Source: Candidatus Woesearchaeota archaeon
GTDB taxonomy: Archaea; Nanobdellota; Nanobdellia; Woesearchaeales; GW2011-AR4
Assembly (NCBI GenBank): GCA_016185875.1
Contig: JACPMS010000014.1
Coordinates: 1-10,964, forward strand
Direction of reading: 5' to 3'
DNA: 10,964 bases
Numbering within the stretch: position 1 is the stretch's first letter; each line of letters begins with the position of its first letter. The notes under the pieces were generated by a model. The model was not told the DNA's origin and searched no databases. It was given only the letters and a program-made list of their open reading frames with translations. A program made the translations under genes and the position numbers. This document shows positions 5,768-10,964 of the stretch, in pieces.

Positions 5768-6367
5768 ATGGCAGAAGAAAAATTTTTAGTTCCAAGAGAT
5801 GTATACTTGAAATCCGGGATACATATAGGCACAAAGTTCAGGACTGCTTATATGGAGCAGTTCATCTACAAGACAAGGCCAGATGGTTTGTCTGTCCTGA
5901 ACCTGCAGAAAATTGATGAAAGAATAAGAATTGCTGCTGCTTTTCTTGCGCAATACAATCCTGAGGACATTTTGATAATCAGCAGAAGGGAAAATGGATG
6001 GAAAGCTGTGGATTTATTCGGGAAACTGACAGGGGTAAGGGTATTTGCTGGAAGATATCCACCTGGCATACTGACAAACCCAAACTTTGAAGAGTACACA
6101 GAAGCGAAGATTGTGCTTGTAGTGGATGCATGGCCTGACAGGAATGCAGTTTTGGATGCTGTGAAGGTGGGGATTCCTGTGATTGCATTATGCGACACAA
6201 ACAACCAGTCTAATTTTATTGACTTTGTGGTGCCGTGCAACAACAAGGGCAAGAAAAGCCTTGGGTTGCTGTTTTATATTTTGACAAAAGAATTTTTAAG
6301 GCTGAAGGGGAAATTAAAAGAAGGAGAAGAGTTAAAGGAAAAGCTTGAGGATTTTACAGAGGAGTAA
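5768..6367 (+). CDS. rps2: Small ribosomal subunit protein uS2 (archaeal S2P / SA)
   Basis: The protein has 199 residues, the archaeal/eukaryotic uS2 length without the bacterial coiled-coil insertion. Diagnostic stretches are SGIHIGTKF near the N-terminus, RYPPGILTNP, VVDAWPDRNAVLDAV and the strongly conserved IPVIALCDTNN. The C-terminus is charged and probably extended. uS2 sits on the back of the small subunit near the decoding-side mRNA exit and is assembled late. No clear Shine-Dalgarno sequence precedes the ATG at 5768; the start is chosen because the conserved N-terminus begins directly after it. In many archaea uS2 lies in an operon with uL13, uS9 and RNA polymerase subunits. Here it stands alone with its own promoter region, and the next gene converges on it with only 12 bases between stop codons. 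Confidence 0.96.
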   Translation: MAEEKFLVPRDVYLKSGIHIGTKFRTAYMEQFIYKTRPDGLSVLNLQKIDERIRIAAAFLAQYNPEDILIISRRENGWKAVDLFGKLTGVRVFAGRYPPGILTNPNFEEYTEAKIVLVVDAWPDRNAVLDAVKVGIPVIALCDTNNQSNFIDFVVPCNNKGKKSLGLLFYILTKEFLRLKGKLKEGEELKEKLEDFTEE

Positions 6368-6368
6368 A

Positions 6369-6381
6369 TTTATTATTTTTT
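6369..6381. terminator. Shared AT-rich terminator between uS2 and the convergent gene
   Basis: Directly after the uS2 stop there is TTTATTATTTTTT on the plus strand, running into the stop codon of the minus-strand gene. The T-run would end uS2 transcription. No separate T-run for the minus gene is visible before the uS2 coding region. Confidence 0.5.
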
Positions 6382-7081
6382 AAACTACTTTGCAGATTTC
6401 AATTGGTGGGATTTTTTCAATTGTTCTCAAATAGAATAATTTTTCTCCCTTTAGATAAGGTTTGTATCTTTTTAGTCCGAATCTATTAACAATTTTCTTG
6501 AAATTTTCAAATCTGCCAAATGGAGATTTCCAATATTTATCTTTATCTTTTTTTCCTAATCGGTTTTGAAATAAAGCACTCTCAAAATGTATTGATGAGC
6601 CTCTTACAAAAAGTATTTTATTGCTAAATTTTGATTTCTTCTCAGACCACTTATGTAATCTTGTTGCCAACAATAATTCTGATGCTGACAACTTCGGCTT
6701 TCTATTTAAAATATCATCAGTAACCTTCTTAATTGTTTGAACGAGTGCGCCTCCTTTATGTTTTTTGTAATAATATGTTTCTTTATAATTTGGCGTAAAA
6801 TCAATAAAATGTGAGGTAATATCTTCAGAACTGACCATTACTAAGTATTTGCCTGTTGCTTTCTTAAATCCCCAATCTTGCTCATGAATAAACCCTTTTC
6901 TTTCCAATTTTAAAACGAGCTTAAATAATTTCTTTATGTCGGGAATTAATTTTTGATATGGGTTCTTTTTTGGGTTTAAGCCATTTTTTCCAATATCACT
7001 TAGGTAATCAGAAGAAACAACCCTGTATAAATTTCTGTCAATATATTTCTTCCAAAATTTATACAATTCTTCTTCATTCAT
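6380..7081 (-). CDS. Uncharacterised basic protein, 233 residues
   Basis: I do not recognise this protein with certainty. It is lysine-rich, lacks a signal peptide or membrane segments, and seems cytosolic. Residues 17-42 read NLYRVVSSDYLSDIGKNGLN followed by PKKNPY. This resembles the opening of ADP-ribosyltransferase-fold proteins (Tyr-Arg, a Ser pair, then an 'I...NGL' helix end), but it is a weak resemblance and no full catalytic triad can be assigned. Other notable stretches are YLVMVSSEDITSHFIDFTP near 80-97 and FVRGSSIHFESALF near 160. The gene starts nine bases after the gpsA stop, so it could be the last gene of the lipid operon. However, an AT-rich TATA-like stretch near 7107 lies about 26 bases before its ATG and may give it its own leaderless promoter. 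There is no ribosome site. The function is unknown; no link to lipids is visible. Confidence 0.7.
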   Translation of the reverse strand: MNEEELYKFWKKYIDRNLYRVVSSDYLSDIGKNGLNPKKNPYQKLIPDIKKLFKLVLKLERKGFIHEQDWGFKKATGKYLVMVSSEDITSHFIDFTPNYKETYYYKKHKGGALVQTIKKVTDDILNRKPKLSASELLLATRLHKWSEKKSKFSNKILFVRGSSIHFESALFQNRLGKKDKDKYWKSPFGRFENFKKIVNRFGLKRYKPYLKGEKLFYLRTIEKIPPIEICKVV

Positions 7082-7090
7082 ATCAAAATT

Positions 7091-8068
7091 TTAAATCAAA
7101 TTTAATAAATCCTTTATTGCGTGCTTTATATCCTTGTTCTCAAAAAGAACTTCATAAGCCTGATGAGTCAATGGCATTTCTATGCTGTGCTTTTTGCTGT
7201 ACTCGTAAACAGCTTTTGTAGTTGGAATGCCTTCGGCAACCATGCCGTGCATCTCTTTTTTTATATCTTCGATTGGCTTGAATTTTGCGAGCTGCTCGCC
7301 TACAAAGCGGTTTCTGCTGTACTTGCTTGTGCATGTTGCAATCAAGTCTCCAACTCCTGCCAAGCCATACACAGTTCCTCTTTTTGCTCCAAAATGCCTG
7401 CCGAAGTTGTTCATCTCCATCAATCCTAATGTGATTATTGATGCTCTTGCGTTATCCCCAAACCCAAAACCGTCGCAAACTCCGGTTGCTATTGCAGAGA
7501 TGTTCTTCAAAGCGCCGCATATTTCAACTCCGGCAACATCATGCAGCTGGTACTGCTTGAAATAGGGAGTGGCCAAGCATTCTGCAACTGTTTTTCCTGT
7601 TTTCTTGTCCTTGCTTGCGACAACGCTTGCAGTCGGCTTCTTTGCGCTTACCTCCTCTGCATGGTTCGGGCCTGACAAAACTGCAGTTTTTGCTTTGCCA
7701 AGCTCGTCTTCAATCACTTGAGACATTCTTTTGCAAGTGTCATGCTCGATTCCCTTTGTCACGCTTACAATGATTTGATTTTTGTAATAAGGCTTGATGT
7801 CTTTTATGGCATTTCTTAAAAATTCACTTGGCACAGCTGTTATTATTATTTCTGAATTGTTAATGGCATTTTTTAAAGAATTGTCTGCAATCACATTACT
7901 TGGGATTCTTATTCCTGGCAGATATTGCTTATTTTCTCTTTTGGATTCAATTTCATTTGCAAGCTCTTCCCTTCTTGCCCAAAGCTTGACATCAAATCCT
8001 TTTTCTCCTAATAAAACAGCTAATGTAGTGCCCCAGCTTCCTGCCCCTATAATTGAGATTTTTTGCAT
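7091..8068 (-). CDS. gpsA: NAD(P)-dependent sn-glycerol-3-phosphate dehydrogenase
   Basis: The protein has 325 residues, standard for GpsA. It has an N-terminal Rossmann motif GAGSWGT (8-14), SVTKGIE with K105, SGPNHAEEV (132-140), ALKN with the catalytic K188, and the C-terminal domain stretch FGDNARASIITLGL followed by YGLAGVGDLIATC. GpsA reduces dihydroxyacetone phosphate to sn-glycerol-3-phosphate, the glycerol backbone of bacterial and eukaryotic lipids. Archaeal lipids use the opposite enantiomer, sn-glycerol-1-phosphate, made by the unrelated EgsA, so GpsA in an archaeal context is notable. The ATG directly abuts the stop codon of the upstream PlsC-like gene, showing a single operon plsC2-plsC1-gpsA. 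No ribosome site is evident; translational coupling is likely. All key motifs are intact, so an active enzyme is expected. A role in glycerol-phosphate redox metabolism and not in lipid synthesis is possible, but the acyltransferase neighbours argue for lipids. Confidence 0.95.
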   Translation of the reverse strand: MQKISIIGAGSWGTTLAVLLGEKGFDVKLWARREELANEIESKRENKQYLPGIRIPSNVIADNSLKNAINNSEIIITAVPSEFLRNAIKDIKPYYKNQIIVSVTKGIEHDTCKRMSQVIEDELGKAKTAVLSGPNHAEEVSAKKPTASVVASKDKKTGKTVAECLATPYFKQYQLHDVAGVEICGALKNISAIATGVCDGFGFGDNARASIITLGLMEMNNFGRHFGAKRGTVYGLAGVGDLIATCTSKYSRNRFVGEQLAKFKPIEDIKKEMHGMVAEGIPTTKAVYEYSKKHSIEMPLTHQAYEVLFENKDIKHAIKDLLNLI

Positions 8069-8701
8069 TTAATTAAAATTGTAGTTTTGATGGCATAACT
8101 TTGCTATCTCCTTCATTATCTTTGTGGTTACTTCTGTAAGTGCCTTTTTATTAATCTTTTTGTTGTAATGTTCTGGAAAGTGCATTGGCTTTCCAATGTT
8201 CATGACAGCCCTTTTGAATTTTGGGATATATCTTCCTTTTGGCAGTATTTCAAAAGTTCCAATCAAGCCTATTGGGATAACAGGAACTTTTGATATTATT
8301 GCCAGCCTTGCAATGCCTGTCTTTGCTTTTTGCAGTTTTCCTGTCAGGCTTCTTGTGCCTTCCGGGTGTATGGCAATTATTTTTCCCTGCCTTAATGCCT
8401 TAATAGCCCATTTTAAAGCTTCTTTTCCGCCGCTTTGCCTGTCAATTGGGATTGCTCCTGCATAAGTGTGCCATGCTTTCTTGAAAACATTGTCAAAATG
8501 CTCCTTTTTTGCCAGGAAGTGAACTTTCCTGTCCAGATGTGAAATCAGATAAGATGCAATTGTGAGATGGTCAAAGTAGCTTGCATGATTTGCTGCTGCT
8601 ATGAAAGCTCCTTCTTTTGGCAGGTTTTCAAGCCCGTTCACTTTCCTGACCCAGAGCTTGACAGTTGGGATTATTGTCAGCTTTGTTGTTGCATACACCA
8701 T
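8069..8701 (-). CDS. plsC: PlsC-like 1-acyl-glycerol-3-phosphate acyltransferase, paralogue 1
   Basis: This 210-residue protein has the four acyltransferase blocks of the PlsC/LPLAT family. They are NHASYFD (38-44, the catalytic NHx4D), GAIPIDR (82-88), HPEGTRS (112-118) and VPVIPIG (139-145). PlsC transfers an acyl chain to the 2-position of lysophosphatidic acid, giving phosphatidic acid at the inner face of the membrane. The N-terminus (to about residue 20) is amphipathic or hydrophobic and could sit on the membrane. The gene starts one base after the stop codon of the second PlsC-like gene and ends immediately before gpsA. Motifs II and III are the canonical forms, so this is the better candidate of the two for true glycerol-phosphate substrate binding. 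Exact acceptor and acyl donor (CoA or ACP) cannot be read from the sequence. Confidence 0.92.
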   Translation of the reverse strand: MVYATTKLTIIPTVKLWVRKVNGLENLPKEGAFIAAANHASYFDHLTIASYLISHLDRKVHFLAKKEHFDNVFKKAWHTYAGAIPIDRQSGGKEALKWAIKALRQGKIIAIHPEGTRSLTGKLQKAKTGIARLAIISKVPVIPIGLIGTFEILPKGRYIPKFKRAVMNIGKPMHFPEHYNKKINKKALTEVTTKIMKEIAKLCHQNYNFN

Positions 8702-8702
8702 T

Positions 8703-9368
8703 TTAGTAATTGTATTTTTGGCTGGTTAGCTTTGCGATTTCTTTCATTATCTGCCTTGTTGTTTTTTCCAGTGTTTTTTTATCTGTTTTTTTGTATTTGG
8801 CAAAATGCATCAATTTCCCTATTTTAACCTCGCATCTTGCAAATCTGGGCAGCATTGCCTCTCTTGGCAATACCTTATCTGCGCCTATAATGCCGCAAGG
8901 CAGAACTGGGGCTTTTGACATTAATGCCAGTTTTGCAACGCCTGTATAAGCCTTTTTCAACCTTCCGTCTTTGCTTCTTGTTCCTTCAGGGAATATCATC
9001 ACAATCTCTTTTTTCTTGAGGTAATTTAATGCTCTTTTGACTGCCTGCTCATTCTTTTTCCTTGAATCCTTGCTCCCATCCACAAACACAGGAATGCATT
9101 CCCATATATCAAGAAAAAATCTTGTTACAAAATATTTCCAGTAATAGCTGTTGACCAGCGCATGCATTTTTTTGTTCAGCCTTGGCACTATTATGCTCGG
9201 CAGCAGGAAATCGTCAAAATAGCTAGTGTGGTTTGATGCGATTATGAAAGGCTTGTCTTCTGGAATGTTTTCCAAGCCTTCAACTTTCCTAATCCATGAC
9301 CAGTATATAATCGGCACAATCCGCCTTGAAACAGGGTAAACCATAAGGGCAACTATTAAATAAGGCAT
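8703..9368 (-). CDS. PlsC-like acyltransferase, paralogue 2, with divergent motif II
   Basis: From the ATG at 9368 the protein has 221 residues. It carries NHTSYFD (46-52), FPEGTRS (126-132) and APVLPCG (153-159), so the catalytic His/Asp pair and the glycerol-phosphate-binding EGTR block are intact. The segment where motif II belongs reads ECIPVFVDG (90-98) and lacks the usual arginine that contacts the phosphate, unlike paralogue 1 (GAIPIDR). The first 25 residues are hydrophobic and may be a membrane segment. An extended GTG start at 9431 is rejected, because those 21 codons run through a GC-rich hairpin and a TATA box. It is the first gene of the operon with plsC1 and gpsA and has its own promoter. 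It may take a different acceptor from paralogue 1, perhaps doing the other acylation step; this is inference. Confidence 0.88.
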   Translation of the reverse strand: MPYLIVALMVYPVSRRIVPIIYWSWIRKVEGLENIPEDKPFIIASNHTSYFDDFLLPSIIVPRLNKKMHALVNSYYWKYFVTRFFLDIWECIPVFVDGSKDSRKKNEQAVKRALNYLKKKEIVMIFPEGTRSKDGRLKKAYTGVAKLALMSKAPVLPCGIIGADKVLPREAMLPRFARCEVKIGKLMHFAKYKKTDKKTLEKTTRQIMKEIAKLTSQKYNY

Positions 9369-9398
9369 TAAAAAGGTTTTGTTTATAAGATTTAGAAA

Positions 9399-9406
9399 AT
9401 TTAAAT
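9399..9406 (-). promoter_or_regulatory. TATA box of the plsC2-plsC1-gpsA operon
   Basis: On the minus strand the sequence ATTTAAAT lies about 34 bases before the ATG at 9368. With normal spacing, transcription would start near 9376, giving a leader of a few bases. It lies inside the longer GTG-start reading of the first gene, which is an argument against that reading. Confidence 0.5.
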
Positions 9407-9417
9407 AATGAATTAAA

Positions 9418-9461
9418 CCCGTGCTTCGCACAAAATCTAGGCTCGCTGCATTGCTCGCCTA
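9418..9461 (-). repeat. GC-rich double-hairpin element between radA and the lipid operon
   Basis: On the minus strand two hairpins follow each other: TAGGC pairs with GCCTA (9457-9461 with 9438-9442), and GTGC pairs with GCAC around GAA (9428-9431 with 9421-9424). Inside the first, GCGAGC occurs twice as a direct repeat (9453-9458 and 9441-9446). The element is much richer in GC than the AT-rich bases on both sides and lies between the radA terminator and the operon TATA box. It looks like a dispersed repeat or a regulatory element; only a genome comparison can tell. Confidence 0.45.
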
Positions 9462-9470
9462 TACATCATT

Positions 9471-9491
9471 AAAAAATAAAAAAATAAAAAA
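9471..9491 (-). terminator. Poly-T terminator after radA
   Basis: Right after the radA stop, the minus strand runs through TTTTTTATTTTTTTATTTTT-like sequence, three T-runs separated by single A residues, with no hairpin needed. This is a typical strong archaeal terminator and separates radA from the lipid operon. Confidence 0.75.
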
Positions 9492-9492
9492 C

Positions 9493-10503
9493 TTATTCTA
9501 CGTCTTTGATTCCAGTTTCATCGACATAGAATGAACATTCACCTTCTGGCTGGGATGGCGAATCTACCAATTTAGCAACTCTTGTGCCTTTCTTTCCTTT
9601 TCGCAAATAGACACGGAAAGTTGATGCATGCGCAACTATATGCCCTCCTATTGCCTGCGTTGGGTCGCCAAAGAACATATCAGGCTTTGCCATGACCTGG
9701 TTTGTGACATATACGCAAAAGTTGTACATGTCAGCCAGTTTCATCAGCACGTGCAGGTGCTTGTTGAGCTTTTGCTGCCTGTCTGCCAAAGTCCCTCTTC
9801 CGATGAACTCTGCCCTGAAGTGGGCTGTCAATGAGTCGACAACAACAAGCTTTATGTTTAAGCCCTGCTTTTTTATCAAGTCTTCAATCTTTTCTGCCAG
9901 AAGCATCTGATGGTCAGAGTTGTATGCTCTTGCAACTTTTATGTTTCTGAGCACTTGATCCTCATCAAGCCCTGCTCCCTTTGCTAATTGAATGATTCTT
10001 TCTGGCCTGAAGGTGTTTTCCGTGTCGATGTAGACAGCAACTGCATCCTTGTCAACAGACTGGCAAGAGACTGCAAGCGCATGTCCAAGCTGCGTCTTTC
10101 CAGAGCCATACTCGCCAAAGCATTCCACAATAGCGCCTGTCTCCAATCCTCCTCCAAGCAACGCATCAAAGGCTTTGCTTCCTGTCTTTAGCCTTATGAC
10201 TTTTTCCCTTCTCCTTAACAGCTCTTCTCCAGATTCAAAGCCCATTTCCAAAGAAGACCTTGCAACTGCAATCAGCTTCTTGGCCAATGCGTCGCCCATG
10301 CCTGTTGCTTCTATCAGCTCAGATGGCGAGGCTACAGCAATGCTCATCAAGTCTGTAAATCCAACTGCTATCAGCTTTTCAGCAGTTGCCGCTCCTACGC
10401 CTGGAAGATCATAGATTGTTTTTTCTTGTTTTTCCATCTTAATCTCTTTTCTTTTTCTTCTTTCCTTTGTTTCGGAATTTTGCAATTCTAATTCTTGTTC
10501 CAT
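9493..10503 (-). CDS. radA: DNA repair and recombination protein RadA
   Basis: The protein has 336 residues and is the archaeal RecA/Rad51-family recombinase. After an unusual charged N-terminal extension of about 28 residues comes the helix-hairpin-helix domain (30-80, with IYDLPGVGAATAEKLI). The ATPase core has Walker A GEYGSGKT (130-137), DTENTFRPER (160-169), Walker B LVVVDSL (219-225), and the loop regions FIGRGTLADRQQKL and GGHIVAHAS. RadA forms ATP-dependent filaments on single-stranded DNA and carries out strand exchange in homologous recombination. The ATG at 10503 is supported by GGTGA at 10511-10515, seven bases upstream; a second Met at residue 23 would give a more usual N-terminus but has no ribosome site. 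It lies 47 bases after a small conserved gene, probably in the same transcript, and ends at a poly-T terminator. Confidence 0.97.
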   Translation of the reverse strand: MEQELELQNSETKERRKRKEIKMEKQEKTIYDLPGVGAATAEKLIAVGFTDLMSIAVASPSELIEATGMGDALAKKLIAVARSSLEMGFESGEELLRRREKVIRLKTGSKAFDALLGGGLETGAIVECFGEYGSGKTQLGHALAVSCQSVDKDAVAVYIDTENTFRPERIIQLAKGAGLDEDQVLRNIKVARAYNSDHQMLLAEKIEDLIKKQGLNIKLVVVDSLTAHFRAEFIGRGTLADRQQKLNKHLHVLMKLADMYNFCVYVTNQVMAKPDMFFGDPTQAIGGHIVAHASTFRVYLRKGKKGTRVAKLVDSPSQPEGECSFYVDETGIKDVE

Positions 10504-10550
10504 TTTATAATCACCTTTCTTTTATATTTTTATTCATTTTAGAAAGAAGC

Positions 10551-10853
10551 CTAAATGACTTCTTCTATTATGTCTTCGTCTATGCCAGAGTACTCAGAAG
10601 CAGAAGCTTCTTGCTCCCTAAGAACCAGGTACTCATATGCTTTTTGCAGCACCAAAGATGCTTTCGGCAAATCATTGACTCTGAAAGAGTTTGCTGATTG
10701 CCAGACTCCGTTTTTGTCTTTATATCTCCTTTGCAGAGAAACAGTTCTGTAACTTACCACTTCCCCATTTCTGCCTTTTCCAGCATTCTGCCAGACTGTA
10801 GCAGTTATAACACCTGTGCTGAATTTCTTTTCAGGCACATTTCTACTTTCCAT
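10551..10853 (-). CDS. Small conserved protein of unknown function upstream of radA
   Basis: This 100-residue protein has a compact core of about 70 residues. It contains ITATVWQNAGK, VVSYRTVSLQRRYKDKNGVWQSANSFRVNDLPKA in separate strand-like blocks, and ends in an acidic tail (DEDIIEEV). I have seen this 'ATVW... VTLxRxYKDKDGxW... DLP' pattern in small uncharacterised proteins of bacteria and archaea; its beta-rich arrangement with basic and aromatic residues suggests nucleic-acid binding, but I know of no proven role. The start is well supported by GGTGA at 10860-10864, six bases before the ATG. It probably shares a transcript with radA, which is 47 bases away and has its own GGTGA site, so a link to DNA recombination or repair is a reasonable guess. 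Gene reality is strongly supported; function is unknown. Confidence 0.85.
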   Translation of the reverse strand: MESRNVPEKKFSTGVITATVWQNAGKGRNGEVVSYRTVSLQRRYKDKNGVWQSANSFRVNDLPKASLVLQKAYEYLVLREQEASASEYSGIDEDIIEEVI

Positions 10854-10894
10854 TTTTACTCACCCTTGCTTTCGCGTTTTGTTTCAAAGCCTCT

Positions 10895-10963
10895 TTAATT
10901 AGGAATGCTTGGGTTCTTAGGCGGATTTACGCCATTTCCAATCATTCCAGAGGCTGGGTAAAG
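10895..10963 (-). CDS. Possible C-terminal end of an upstream gene, 22 residues
   Basis: On the minus strand one frame is open from the window edge and stops with TAA at 10895-10897. The 22 residues are rich in Gly, Asn and Pro (GMIGNGVNPPKNP) and would be a flexible tail. The gap to the next gene is 41 bases, consistent with an operon. The piece is too short to identify and could be chance. Confidence 0.3.
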   Translation of the reverse strand, partial: LYPASGMIGNGVNPPKNPSIPN

Positions 10964-10964
10964 T

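Noticed and set aside
5866..6252. Open reading frame of 128 codons on the minus strand.
   Set aside because: It is antisense to uS2 and has no family resemblance.
9369..9431. GTG start at 9431 that lengthens the second PlsC-like protein by 21 residues.
   Set aside because: The extra codons run through one arm of a GC-rich hairpin and the TATA box, and the family homology begins after the ATG at 9368.
10049..10414. Open reading frame of 121 codons on the plus strand.
   Set aside because: It is antisense to radA and its composition (Ser/Ala/Pro-rich) mirrors the opposite strand.
10520..10532. TATA-like AAAATATAAAAG before radA as its own promoter.
   Set aside because: Normal spacing would start the transcript at or after the radA ATG, which conflicts with the GGTGA site; cotranscription is more likely.
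1..10964. CRISPR array, insertion sequence, rRNA or tRNA genes.
   Set aside because: No regularly spaced repeats, transposase frames, terminal inverted repeats or rRNA/tRNA signatures were seen on either strand.

Overview
The window looks like a piece of a DPANN-type archaeal chromosome, closest in feel to Woesearchaeota/Nanoarchaeota. The lineage call is inference, without a phylogeny. The archaeal signs are RadA, an archaeal-type ribosomal protein uS2, a TRAM-domain protein, GGTGA Shine-Dalgarno sites inside operons, TTTAAATA-like TATA boxes about 26 bases before leaderless starts, and T-rich terminators. Arginine is coded almost only by AGA/AGG in the genes where I read the codons. Mixed in are genes typical of bacterial lipid metabolism.

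Left part (1-4612, plus strand): a packed cluster starts with the 3' end of a SCP2/archaeal-type thiolase. Next come a DUF35 zinc-ribbon/OB-fold domain fused to a DUF362 domain, a second complete thiolase nearly identical at its C-terminus to the first, and a SAM methyltransferase with different arginine codon use. A FabG-like ketoacyl reductase follows from its own apparent leaderless promoter. Thiolase plus DUF35 recalls the archaeal acetoacetyl-CoA thiolase/HMG-CoA synthase assembly, but no HMG-CoA synthase is visible. The DUF35-DUF362 fusion is the oddest component.

Middle (4613-6367, plus strand): three separately promoted genes encode a short TRAM-like protein with an acidic tail, the RNA 2',3'-cyclic phosphodiesterase ThpR, and ribosomal protein uS2. 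The 140-base space before uS2 holds two TATA-like boxes, a nested inverted-repeat structure and a 25-codon cysteine-rich ORF.

Right part (6380-10964, minus strand): reading from the right, there is the possible tail of an unknown gene, a small conserved protein, radA, a poly-T terminator and a GC-rich double-hairpin element. After these comes a tight operon of two PlsC-like acyltransferases and gpsA, followed by an unrecognised basic protein that converges on uS2. GpsA makes sn-glycerol-3-phosphate, the backbone of bacterial and not archaeal lipids, and PlsC proteins acylate it. With the thiolases and FabG nearby, the window suggests an archaeon able to make or remodel bacterial-type ester lipids. 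Key steps (first acyltransferase if distinct, dehydratase, enoyl reductase, acyl carrier) are not in view.
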